Origin: Ferrigenium straubiae
Lineage (GTDB): Bacteria; Pseudomonadota; Gammaproteobacteria; Burkholderiales; Gallionellaceae
Assembly (NCBI GenBank): GCA_019449655.1
Contig: JAHQXD010000003.1
Location: 139,308-203,307, forward strand
Direction: 5' to 3'
Length of the DNA stretch: 64,000 nt
A model generated the notes under the pieces. The model was not told the DNA's origin. It saw nothing but the letters and a program-made list of their open reading frames with translations, and made no database searches. Below, piece by piece: positions 57,045 to 64,000 of the stretch. Position 1 is the stretch's first letter. Every line of letters starts with the position of its first letter. The translations under genes were made by a program, and so were the position numbers.

Positions 57045-57347
57045 ATGTACACACTAAGAAAAAGACTGATCGCTAATGTTTGCTTAATCGCTAGCCTAGT
57101 ATTGTTGTTTTCAACATTACGCGGGAAAAGCCAGTTGTTCATAGCCGTAGCACTAGTTATATTTTTCGTGCCTTGCGTAGTGGGCTATGCACTCTATCTG
57201 CTATCTCTAAAATGTCCAAAGTGCGGCAACACGTTCGGTGAAACTACGGTTTTTACTGATTTGCCGTTCTTTAAGTCTTTGAAATTTGCACCACTACGGG
57301 TACCCCGCCATTGTTACAGTTGTGGGGCGAAAGCAACTTGGAACTAA
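57045..57347 (+). CDS. Cassette-borne small membrane protein with zinc ribbon
   Basis: The 100-aa protein has two membrane helices (about residues 10-25 and 32-54) and a cytoplasmic four-cysteine zinc-ribbon tail (LKCPKCGNTF ... HCYSCGAK). It begins a few bases after the attC core, as cassette genes do. The stop codon and preceding Asn lie in the first unit of a 17-base tandem repeat. No function is known. Confidence 0.75.
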   Translation: MYTLRKRLIANVCLIASLVLLFSTLRGKSQLFIAVALVIFFVPCVVGYALYLLSLKCPKCGNTFGETTVFTDLPFFKSLKFAPLRVPRHCYSCGAKATWN

Positions 57348-57373
57348 TGGGGTCAGGGAACTAATGGGGTCAG
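57340..57373 (+). repeat. Exact 17-bp tandem repeat at the end of cassette 2
   Basis: GGAACTAATGGGGTCAG occurs twice head to tail. GGGGTCAG-type sequences often flank IS or REP elements in betaproteobacteria. It replaces the attC site expected here. Confidence 0.8.
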
Positions 57374-57391
57374 CATCGCATTAAGTGAATA

Positions 57392-57415
57392 CATGGCGAG
57401 CGATAGCTCGCCATG
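57392..57415. repeat. Perfect palindrome CATGGCGAGC-GATA-GCTCGCCATG
   Basis: A 10-base perfect stem with GATA loop lies in the 338-base gap between the cassettes and ribE. The rest of the gap (57416-57660) has no gene. It looks like a GC-rich dispersed intergenic repeat ending in CAAAAGAAGGTGACTTG, plus the REP below. Confidence 0.7.
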
Positions 57416-57660
57416 TTGCTTTTGGGTTTTGCTTTTCCTCCCCTGTGCGCCGCCGAGTAGCGGAAACTGGTCAGGGGATTTCGGCGAGGACTGTCTGAGC
57501 GCGTAGCGCGAGTTCCGCAGCCGCCTGACCAGTTGAGCAACGCAGGGAACCGCGCAGCGGCGGCAAACCGGGGGCGCCTTTTCTTCGGTTACCTTCTTTT
57601 GGCGACACAAAAGAAGGTGACTTGCTGCCGGGCAACCCCCGGCGGTTTTGATTTTAACGT

Positions 57661-57683
57661 GGTCGGGTTAAAACCCGACCTAC
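57661..57683. repeat. Single REP element, GGTCGGGTT/AACCCGACC
   Basis: GGTCGGGTT-AA-AACCCGACC followed by TAC is a short member of the same REP family as 52890-52980. It lies immediately downstream of ribE. Confidence 0.75.
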
Positions 57684-57685
57684 AC

Positions 57686-58276
57686 CTACTCCGCCGTAAT
57701 CATCCTCTCGACATACCGCGCGATCAGGTCGATCTCCAGATTCACCTTCGCCCCCGCCTTCAGCTCGTTCAGCGTCGTCGCGTCCAGCGTATGCGGGATC
57801 AGGTTCACCTCAAACTCCGTGCCCGCGACATGGTTCACGGTGAGGCTCACGCCGTTGATAGCGATGGAGCCCTTGGTCGCGATGTATTTCGCCAGAGCCT
57901 GCGGGGCACGCACCACCAGCCGCCAGCTCTCGCCGATGTCGTTGAACGCGACAACCTCGCCGACGCCATCCACATGGCCGCTCACCAGATGCCCGCCCAG
58001 CCGGTCCGACAGGCGCAAGGCCTTTTCCAGGTTGACATGGCCGCCCTGCCGCTCCAGCCCGATGGTGCAGTTCAGCGTCTCGCGCGACACGTCCACGGTG
58101 AAGGCGCGGCCGTCGTGCTCCACCACGGTGAGGCACACGCCATTCACCGCGATGCTGTCGCCGATCTGCACGTCCTCCATGCCGAGCGACTCGGTCGCGA
58201 CACTCAGGCGCAGGCCGCCGTCGCGGTCTTTCACACTGGTGATGAGGCCCACATCGGCAATGATTCCACTAAACAT
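57686..58276 (-). CDS. ribE: Riboflavin synthase alpha chain
   Basis: This enzyme dismutates two lumazines to riboflavin. The 196-aa protein has the duplicated lumazine-binding barrels: MFSGIIADVG, SIAVNGVCLTV, then GGHLVSGHVDGVGEV and SIAINGVSLTVN. Start and length are standard. It follows ribD, with the MITE-like element between them. Confidence 0.96.
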   Translation of the reverse strand: MFSGIIADVGLITSVKDRDGGLRLSVATESLGMEDVQIGDSIAVNGVCLTVVEHDGRAFTVDVSRETLNCTIGLERQGGHVNLEKALRLSDRLGGHLVSGHVDGVGEVVAFNDIGESWRLVVRAPQALAKYIATKGSIAINGVSLTVNHVAGTEFEVNLIPHTLDATTLNELKAGAKVNLEIDLIARYVERMITAE

Positions 58277-58278
58277 TC

Positions 58279-58422
58279 GGATACCTCTATAAAATTGTTT
58301 TGCGGGCAAATCGCGGCGTCGCGTGCTCGCTCATTCCTCGTCTATCCAACCTGATATGCCTCGTCATTCGCTGTGCGGCTCCTTGCGCTTCCTCCCGCAA
58401 AACAACTTTCTAGAGGCATCCT
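58279..58422. repeat. MITE-like terminal-inverted-repeat element, copy 2
   Basis: This 144-base element has ends pairing GGATACCTCTATAAAATTG..TTTTGCGGG with CCCGCAAAACAACTTTCTAGAGGCATCC. The interior is nearly identical to 22007-22147. It lies between ribE and ribD, and its end provides the last codons and the TAG stop of ribD. Confidence 0.8.
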
Positions 58423-59504
58423 TCCACTCTTGCAGTAATTCGTAAATCATTTCCGACCTGCCGCACATCGCGCCACTTGAGGCCGATGCGCTGTTCGAGG
58501 CCGGTCAGTTCGCCGAGTTGCGCCATGCCGCGCGCCGCATCGCCCAGCAATTGCGGCGCGACGTACAGCAGCAATTCATCCACCAGCCCGGCGCGCAGCA
58601 AGGCGCCGTTCAGGATGCGGCCCGCCTCCGCCAGCACCTCGTTGCAACCGCGTTGCGCGAGGTCGCGCAGCATGGCCGGCAAATCGACCTGCCCCCTGCC
58701 GTCCGGCATCGTTACCACGGTCGCACCCACCTGCTCCAGCGCGGCGCGCTTTTCCGCATCCCGTGCGGCGGTGTAAATCAGCACTCCGCCACCGTGCAGC
58801 ACGCGCGCTGATAGCGGCATCTGCAACCCGCTGTCCAGCACCACCCGCAACGGCTGGCGTGCAGTTTCCGGTTCGCGCACGTTGAGCCGCGCATCGTCCG
58901 CGAGCACCGTGTTGATGCCGGTCAGCACCGCGCAGGAGCGCGCGCGCCAGCGCTGCACGTCCTGCCTCGCCGCCTCGCCGGTGATCCACTGGCTGGTGCC
59001 GTTGGCCAGCGCGGTGCGCCCGTCGAGGCTCATCGCGATCTTGCTGCGCAGCCACGGCGTGCCGCGCGTCATGCGCGCGAAGAAGCCGGTATTCAGTTCG
59101 CGCGCCTCGCTCTCCATGAGCCCGCATTCGACCGCGATGCCGGCCGCGCGCAGCTTCGCGATGCCCTCGCCCGCCACCCTGTGGTTCGGGTCCTGCACCG
59201 CGACCGCCACGCGCGCCACGCCTGCCTCGACCAAGGCGCCGGCGCAGGGCGGCGTGCGGCCGTGGTGGCTGCATGGTTCCAGCGTGACATAGGCCGTCGC
59301 TCCGCGCGCCGCTTCGCCCGCTTCGCGCAGCGCATGCACCTCTGCATGCGGTTCGCCGGCGCGCTCGTGCCAGCCTGTGCCGACGATGTCGCCGTCCTTC
59401 ACCAGCACGCAGCCGACGCGCGGATTCGGGCTGGTGGAATACAGGCCGCGCTCCGCGAGCCGCAGCGCCTGCGCCATCCATGCGCTGTCCTGTGCGGAGA
59501 ACAT
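58410..59504 (-). CDS. ribD: Bifunctional riboflavin deaminase/reductase RibD
   Basis: RibD performs the deamination and reduction after GTP opening. The 364-aa protein has the zinc deaminase domain (about residues 5-145; PHAEVHAL, EPCSHHGRTPPC) and the reductase domain (about 150-360; SKIAMSLDGRTAL, GINTVLADD, EAGRILNGALL). Its last residues and stop lie in the repeat element. It follows nrdR by one base. Confidence 0.96.
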   Translation of the reverse strand: MFSAQDSAWMAQALRLAERGLYSTSPNPRVGCVLVKDGDIVGTGWHERAGEPHAEVHALREAGEAARGATAYVTLEPCSHHGRTPPCAGALVEAGVARVAVAVQDPNHRVAGEGIAKLRAAGIAVECGLMESEARELNTGFFARMTRGTPWLRSKIAMSLDGRTALANGTSQWITGEAARQDVQRWRARSCAVLTGINTVLADDARLNVREPETARQPLRVVLDSGLQMPLSARVLHGGGVLIYTAARDAEKRAALEQVGATVVTMPDGRGQVDLPAMLRDLAQRGCNEVLAEAGRILNGALLRAGLVDELLLYVAPQLLGDAARGMAQLGELTGLEQRIGLKWRDVRQVGNDLRITARVEGCL

Positions 59505-59505
59505 G

Positions 59506-60000
59506 CTAGCCTGTCCGCTTCGCGGCGCGCCCCGTGCCCTTGCGCACCGGCGTCTTGCTCACCGCCTCGACCTCCTCGGCGAAATCGCCGACATCCTGGA
59601 AGCTCTTGTACACCGAGGCGAAACGGATATAGGCGACCTTGTCGAGCTTGAGCAATTCCTTCATCACCATCTCGCCGATCTGGCGCGAGCCGACTTCACG
59701 CTCGCCCAGGGCGAAAACTTTCTGGATCACGTGATCGATCGCCGCATCCACCAGCTCGGTCGGCACCGGGCGCTTGTGCAGCGCGCGGCTAAAACTGGTG
59801 CGCAGCTTCGCCTCGTCGAATTCGCTGCGCATGCCGTTCTGCTTGACCACCTGCGGCATGCGCAGCTCCACCATCTCGTAAGTGGTGAAGCGCTTGTCGC
59901 ACGACTGGCAACGGCGACGGCGGCGGATGCTGTCGCCCTCCTCGCTCTCGCGGGTGTCCACCACCTGGGTGTTGTCACCTTTGCAGAATGGGCATTTCAT
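59506..60000 (-). CDS. nrdR: Transcriptional repressor NrdR
   Basis: The 164-aa protein is an ATP-cone regulator of ribonucleotide reductase genes. The zinc ribbon [20 protein letters not shown] ... RRRRCQSC is followed by the ATP-cone (about residues 49-139). It lies between glyA and ribD, a common arrangement. A heptamer-repeat element lies just upstream. Confidence 0.96.
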   Translation of the reverse strand: MKCPFCKGDNTQVVDTRESEEGDSIRRRRRCQSCDKRFTTYEMVELRMPQVVKQNGMRSEFDEAKLRTSFSRALHKRPVPTELVDAAIDHVIQKVFALGEREVGSRQIGEMVMKELLKLDKVAYIRFASVYKSFQDVGDFAEEVEAVSKTPVRKGTGRAAKRTG

Positions 60001-60002
60001 GG

Positions 60003-60109
60003 CGTGAAATGTGAAACGTGAAACGTGAAACGATGCATCCATTCTCCCGGCAGGGAGGATCGCGCCTTAGGTGCGAGGTGGGCATCACCTTTCACTTTTC
60101 ACCTTTCAC
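60003..60109. repeat. GTGAAAN heptamer inverted-repeat element, copy 2
   Basis: Tandem GTGAAAY heptamers on the left and their inverse on the right enclose CTCCCGGCAGGGAG, GCGCC..GGTGCG and GTGGGCATCACC. It fills the gap between glyA and nrdR. Compare 35632-35754. Confidence 0.8.
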
Positions 60110-60113
60110 GGCT

Positions 60114-61361
60114 TTAAGCGCCATACACCGGAAACTTTTCGCACAACTGCTTCACCTCGCCTGCCACGCGTGCGATCACCGCGTCGTCGTTCGGCGCTTC
60201 GAGCACATCGGCGATCAGGTGCGCGAGCTGCTCCGCTTCCAGTTCCTTGAAGCCGCGTGTGGTCATCGCCGGGCTGCCGATGCGGATGCCGCTGGTCACG
60301 AAGGGCTTCTGCGGGTCGTTGGGGATGGAGTTCTTGTTCACCGTGATATGCGCGCGTCCCAGCGCGGCCTCGGCATCCTTGCCGGTGATATTCTTGGGTT
60401 GCAGGTCCACGAGGAACAGGTGGCAGTCGGTGCGCCCGGACACGATGCGCAGGCCGCGCTCCTGCAGCACCTTGGCCATTACGCGCGCATTGTCCACCAC
60501 CTGCTTCTGGTAGGCCTTGAATTCCTTGCCGGCCGCTTCCTTGAACGCCACCGCCTTCGCGGCGATCACGTGCATCAGAGGGCCGCCCTGGATGCCGGGG
60601 AAGATCGCCGAGTTCAGCACCTTCTCGAATTCCGCCTTGGCGAGGATCACGCCGCCGCGCGGGCCGCGCAGGGTCTTGTGGGTGGTGGTGGTGACGAAAT
60701 CCGCGATGCCGACCGGGCTCGGGTACACGCCCGCCGCGATCAGCCCGGCGTAATGCGCCATGTCCACGAACAGGTAGGCGCCGACGCTGTCGGCGATCGC
60801 GCGGAAGCGCTTCCAGTCGATCACCAGCGCGTAGGCCGAGGCGCCCGCGACGATCATCTTCGGCTTGTGCGCCAGGGCCAGTTGCTGCACCTGGTCGTAA
60901 TCGATTTCCTCGTTTGCATCCAGGCCGTACTGGATCGCGTTATACAGCTTGCCGCTGGCATTGACCGATGCGCCATGCGTCAGGTGCCCGCCATGCGCCA
61001 GCGACAGGCCGAGGATGGTGTCGCCGGGCTTGAGCACCGACATGTACACCCCCTGGTTCGCCTGCGAGCCGGAATTCGGCTGCACGTTGGCGTATTCCGC
61101 GCCGAACAGTTCCTTCACGCGGTCGATGGCCAGCTGCTCGGCGATATCCACGTACTCGCAGCCGCCGTAATAGCGCTTGCCCGGATAGCCCTCGGCATAC
61201 TTGTTGGTCAGCTGGCTGCCCTGCGCCTCCATCACCGCCGGGCTGGTGTAGTTTTCCGAGGCGATCAGCTCGATGTGATCTTCCTGACGGCGGTTTTCGT
61301 TCTGGATCGCGTCCCACAGTTCAGGGTCGAAAGCGGCGATGGTATTTTTTCTGGAGAACAT
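60114..61361 (-). CDS. glyA: Serine hydroxymethyltransferase
   Basis: GlyA interconverts serine and glycine with tetrahydrofolate. The 415-aa PLP enzyme shows [20 protein letters not shown], the PLP lysine in [15 protein letters not shown] and [15 protein letters not shown]. The ATG at 61361 matches the family start. It leads a minus-strand run with nrdR, ribD and ribE. Confidence 0.97.
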   Translation of the reverse strand: MFSRKNTIAAFDPELWDAIQNENRRQEDHIELIASENYTSPAVMEAQGSQLTNKYAEGYPGKRYYGGCEYVDIAEQLAIDRVKELFGAEYANVQPNSGSQANQGVYMSVLKPGDTILGLSLAHGGHLTHGASVNASGKLYNAIQYGLDANEEIDYDQVQQLALAHKPKMIVAGASAYALVIDWKRFRAIADSVGAYLFVDMAHYAGLIAAGVYPSPVGIADFVTTTTHKTLRGPRGGVILAKAEFEKVLNSAIFPGIQGGPLMHVIAAKAVAFKEAAGKEFKAYQKQVVDNARVMAKVLQERGLRIVSGRTDCHLFLVDLQPKNITGKDAEAALGRAHITVNKNSIPNDPQKPFVTSGIRIGSPAMTTRGFKELEAEQLAHLIADVLEAPNDDAVIARVAGEVKQLCEKFPVYGA

Positions 61362-61442
61362 GGCGTTAATTCCTGAAATGATGAAAGCGGGAAAGGCGCG
61401 CATTCTACCATGCAGGCAGGGCGCAAACGCACCCTGCAGAGC

Positions 61443-61775
61443 TTACAGAATGACGAGATAGGTGGATTCCGGGCTATCCATCAGCAACCGGATATCTTCT
61501 GCCTTGTTGCGCAGAATCAACTCGATCTGCCTGGTGGTGCAGTTGCCGCGGCGAACCCAGACAACCTTCGGGGGAGAGCCATACAACAGGCTCAACTCAT
61601 GGAAATCGGAATCCTTGCTGACCAGGATGTAGCGGTGTTTCTTGGCATACTCCCACACCTCCCGATCCGATGCTGCACCCAAGCCGATCCTTGCGACATG
61701 TTCGGACTTCGGAAAAATATCCGCCAATCCCAAGACCAAGGAAGGCGCAAGATTTTCGTCGAACAGGAGTTTCAA
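61443..61775 (-). CDS. PIN-like (DUF5615) putative toxin
   Basis: This 110-aa protein has the DUF5615 signature LLFDENLAPSLV, then VSKDSDFHELSL, a PIN-like nuclease fold with conserved acidic residues. Members pair with DUF433 proteins as predicted toxin-antitoxin modules. It overlaps the DUF433 gene by four bases. Confidence 0.88.
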   Translation of the reverse strand: MKLLFDENLAPSLVLGLADIFPKSEHVARIGLGAASDREVWEYAKKHRYILVSKDSDFHELSLLYGSPPKVVWVRRGNCTTRQIELILRNKAEDIRLLMDSPESTYLVIL

Positions 61776-61996
61776 GCATTCACCGCAAGCTGGTGGTGCT
61801 CACGGTCGGCGGCATAGGCCAAGCAGGCCTGTATGTCCTCGGGCGTCAGATAGTCGAATTCGGCAAGAATTTCAGCAGGCGTCATTCCCGACGCAAGATA
61901 GTCCAGAACGTCATAAACCGTAATGCGCAGCCCGCGAATGCAAGGCTTCCCGCCACGTTTTCCGGGCTCTATGGTAATGCGCTCCTTGTAATTCAT
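61772..61996 (-). CDS. DUF433 putative antitoxin
   Basis: The 74-aa protein carries the DUF433 core RITIEPGKRGGKPCIRGLRI, a helix-turn-helix-like YDVLDYLASGMTPAEILAEF, and LTPEDIQACLAYAAD. It precedes and overlaps the PIN-like gene, the normal order of such pairs. The ATG at 61996 fits the family start. Confidence 0.9.
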   Translation of the reverse strand: MNYKERITIEPGKRGGKPCIRGLRITVYDVLDYLASGMTPAEILAEFDYLTPEDIQACLAYAADREHHQLAVNA

Positions 61997-62080
61997 GCCA
62001 GCCTCCAGCAAAGTTGAACTGAATTATCCGGTTTTTGGGGAGAAAAAGGCAACCCGGCATTATTTGAGGCAGGATTCACC

Positions 62081-63469
62081 CTACCGCCCCGCGACGGTCA
62101 TGCCTTCCACGAGGATAGAGCCGCACTGGCGCGAGCCCTGCACGAGGATGTCGCTGCCGGCGGCAACAATGTTGCGGTACATGTCCTTCAGGTTGCCGGC
62201 GATGGTGATTTCCTGCACCGGGTACCGGATCTCGCCGCCCTCCACCCAGAAGCCCGCCGCGCCGCGCGAATAGTCTCCGGTGACATGGTTCACGCCCTGA
62301 CCGAGCAGTTCGGTGACCAGCAGGCCGCGCCCCACCTTCTTCAGCAGCGCGGCGAAATCCAGCTCGTCCCCGCCCGACGGCTTCAGGATCAGGTTGTGGT
62401 TGCCGCCCGCGTTGCCGGTGGTGTGCAAACCGAGCTTGCGCGCCGAATAGCTGCCGAGAAAATAGCCGCGCAGCACGCCGTCTTCGATGATGCGGCGCGC
62501 CTGCACCCGCACGCCCTCGTCGTCGAACGGGCTGGAGGCCAGCCCCTTGCGGATGTCCGGGTTGTCTTCGATGTTGATGTGCGGCGCGAAGACCGGCTTG
62601 TCCAGATGGTCGAGCAGGAAGGAGGACTTGCGGTACAGGCTGCCGCCGCTCACCGCGCCGACGAAATGCCCCAGCAGGCTGGAGGCGATCGGCGCCTCGA
62701 ACAGCACCGGCACCTGCATGGTGTCGAGCTGGCGCGCGTTCAGGCGGCGCACCGTGCGCTCGGCCGCGATGCGCCCGACCTGCTCCGCATCCAGCAAATC
62801 CGCGGCATCGCGCGCCACGCTGTACCAGTAGTCGCGCTCCATCGCGTCGTCCTTGCCGGCGATCACCGCACAGCTCAGGCTGTGGCGCGAAGTCGGGTAG
62901 CCGCCGATGAAGCCAAGACTGTTGGCGTGCACGAACTGCGCCTCATGCACGTTCACCGTCGCGCCTTCCGAGTTGTTGATGCGTTTATCCGCATCCAGCG
63001 CGACCCGCTCGCACTGTCTCGCCAGTTCGATCGCATCGTCCACCGGCAAATCCCACGGGTGATACAGATCCAGGTCGGGAAAGTCTCGCGCCAGCAGGTC
63101 GGCGTCGGGCAGGCCGGAGCAGTCGTCCTTTGCGGTATAGCGCGCAATCGACAGCGCGGCATCCACCGCGTCGCGCATCGCCTGCGGCGAAAAGTCCGAG
63201 GTGCTGGCGTTGCCGCGCTGCTGGCCGATATAGACGGTGACGGACATACCCTTGTCGCGGTTGTATTCGATGGTCTCCACCTCGCCCTGGCGCACCGTGA
63301 CCGTCTGGCCGAAGCCTTCCGAAACATCCGCGGCCGCAGCCGATGCGCCGCGCTGCCTAGCGTACCCCAGCATGTATTGCGCGATGTTGCGCAGGCTCTC
63401 GGCGGAGTTGGAAAACCTGTCCCGGCTGTGGTCGAGGGAACAGTGAGCGGAAGACACGGGTGTGCTCAT
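62081..63469 (-). CDS. pmbA: Metalloprotease PmbA/TldE
   Basis: PmbA acts with TldD in proteolytic processing of peptides such as microcins and antitoxins. The 462-aa protein has GFGQTVTVRQGEVETIEYNRDK region motifs, FEAPIASSLLGHFVGAVSGGSLYRK, GLHTTGNAGG and VTGDYSRGAAGFWVE. The ATG at 63469 is the family start. The divergent darP is a conserved neighbour. Confidence 0.95.
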   Translation of the reverse strand: MSTPVSSAHCSLDHSRDRFSNSAESLRNIAQYMLGYARQRGASAAAADVSEGFGQTVTVRQGEVETIEYNRDKGMSVTVYIGQQRGNASTSDFSPQAMRDAVDAALSIARYTAKDDCSGLPDADLLARDFPDLDLYHPWDLPVDDAIELARQCERVALDADKRINNSEGATVNVHEAQFVHANSLGFIGGYPTSRHSLSCAVIAGKDDAMERDYWYSVARDAADLLDAEQVGRIAAERTVRRLNARQLDTMQVPVLFEAPIASSLLGHFVGAVSGGSLYRKSSFLLDHLDKPVFAPHINIEDNPDIRKGLASSPFDDEGVRVQARRIIEDGVLRGYFLGSYSARKLGLHTTGNAGGNHNLILKPSGGDELDFAALLKKVGRGLLVTELLGQGVNHVTGDYSRGAAGFWVEGGEIRYPVQEITIAGNLKDMYRNIVAAGSDILVQGSRQCGSILVEGMTVAGR

Positions 63470-63533
63470 AACGGAAACGTAACCATGACGAAAGGCGGTA
63501 TCATAGCAGCATCTCATAACCGCATCGCACACC

Positions 63534-64000
63534 ATGAACCGGCGCCGCCAACACAGCCAGGACGAAGAAGAACTGGACCTACCCCCCAGCAAAACCAAGG
63601 TCAAGCAGCAGATGCTTGAATTGCAGGACATCGGGGAGGAACTGGTCGCGCTCGGCAAGGACCAGCTCGCGCAACTCGACCTGCCGGAAACCCTGCGCGA
63701 CGCAATCCACGAGATGCACCGCATCAACAAGTTCGGTGCGCAGCGCCGCCAGATGCAATACATCGGCCGGCTGATGCGCGACGTGGATCCCGCACCCATC
63801 GTCGCAAAACTGGACGCCTGGAAAGGCCGCTCGCAACAGCACACCGCCCACCTGCACCAGCTGGAACGCTGGCGCGACCGCCTGCTGGAAAGCGACGACG
63901 CACTGACCGAACTGCTCGCCGACCACCCGCAGGCCGACACGCAACACCTGCGTGCGCTGATCCGCAATGCGCAGAAGGAAAAGGAGGCTGGGAAGCCTCC
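63534..64000 (+). CDS. darP: Ribosome biogenesis factor DarP (YjgA), cut by window edge
   Basis: The visible 155 codons begin MNRRRQHSQDEEELDLPPSK and include ELVALGKDQLAQLDLPETLR, HRINKFGAQRRQMQYIGRLM and ALIRNAQKEKEAG, all typical of YjgA/DarP, a 50S assembly factor. The C-terminus lies beyond base 64000. Confidence 0.94.
   Translation, partial: MNRRRQHSQDEEELDLPPSKTKVKQQMLELQDIGEELVALGKDQLAQLDLPETLRDAIHEMHRINKFGAQRRQMQYIGRLMRDVDPAPIVAKLDAWKGRSQQHTAHLHQLERWRDRLLESDDALTELLADHPQADTQHLRALIRNAQKEKEAGKP

Larger units (their letters stand above)
55640..57347 (+). mobile_element. Integron gene cassette array (integrase-less, CALIN-like)
   Basis: Two AT-rich genes are arranged as cassettes. Cassette 1 begins in G|TTGGGAG at 55639 and ends at the attC core GTTAGGC (57028). 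Cassette 2 begins TTAGGCAATTAC and its gene opens 17 bases after the core G. The first bases of cassette 1 are the exact complement of the R' box CTCCCAAC of its attC, as expected for a circularised cassette. No attC closes cassette 2. Its 3' end is replaced by a tandem repeat. No integrase gene is in the window. Confidence 0.75.

Overview
The window is a 64 kb stretch of GC-rich bacterial chromosome. Gene content and order point to a betaproteobacterium of the Nitrosomonadales, most like the iron-oxidising Gallionellaceae (Sideroxydans-type). The evidence is the dacA-dat-ybeD-lipB-lipA and miaB-phoH-ybeY-corC...lnt clusters, glyQS-gmhB-plsC, glyA-nrdR-ribD-ribE-ribBX-ribH-nusB-thiL-pgpA, a lysine/alanine-rich histone-like protein, RegB/RegA, and many c-di-GMP and PAS signalling genes. 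The genus is inferred from gene order, not measured.

Layout. 1-0.85 kb: argB (cut by the window edge). 1-8.4 kb: a minus-strand signalling operon of a 1723-aa MHYT/CHASE1/PAS hybrid histidine kinase, a REC-HD-GYP protein and a REC-SpoIIE phosphatase. 8.5-12.8 kb: a PCu(A)C copper chaperone, the redox pair regB-regA, an HDOD protein and a free-standing CZB domain. 12.9-16.9 kb: cell-wall and lipoate genes. 16.9-18.5 kb: a small accessory insert flanked by a duplicated 3' end of lipA. 18.6-28.9 kb: cytochrome c, RNase II/R-like, TonB-like, aroE, mtgA, a large PAS-GGDEF-EAL protein and mgtE. 29-35.6 kb: histone-like protein, lysA-lptM, cyaY, an acyl-CoA ligase, a YgjP-like peptidase, plsC and gmhB. 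35.7-46.7 kb: glyS, glyQ, a GIY-YIG protein, lnt, a pseudouridine synthase, a cNMP-EAL protein, corC, ybeY, phoH and miaB. 46.8-50.8 kb: a 31-aa membrane peptide, a TPR protein, an L,D-transpeptidase, a cyclophilin and lpxH. 50.7-55.4 kb: nuclease, pgpA, thiL, nusB, ribH, ribBX and a DUF3175 protein. 55.6-57.4 kb: two AT-rich genes arranged as integron gene cassettes with a recognisable attC site and no integrase nearby. 57.7-64 kb: ribE, ribD, nrdR, glyA, a DUF433/PIN-like toxin-antitoxin pair, pmbA and the start of darP.

The most interesting signals are between the genes. (1) A cassette pair: the first seven or eight bases of cassette 1 are the exact complement of the R' box of the attC site behind it, and that site folds with two extrahelical bases. 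(2) A recurring promoter module, a GCCGAAATA/TATTTCGGC dyad directly upstream of an ATATTGTTTT -35 region, occurs four times: before the CZB gene, the accessory-insert gene, the cNMP-EAL gene and the integron cassette. This suggests an undescribed small regulon. (3) At least six families of intergenic hairpin or inverted-repeat elements occur. Two of them show compensatory base changes between copies, and several supply the stop codon or C-terminal residues of the neighbouring gene.

The housekeeping genes form co-directional operons with frequent ATGA overlaps. No rRNA, tRNA or CRISPR array was seen.
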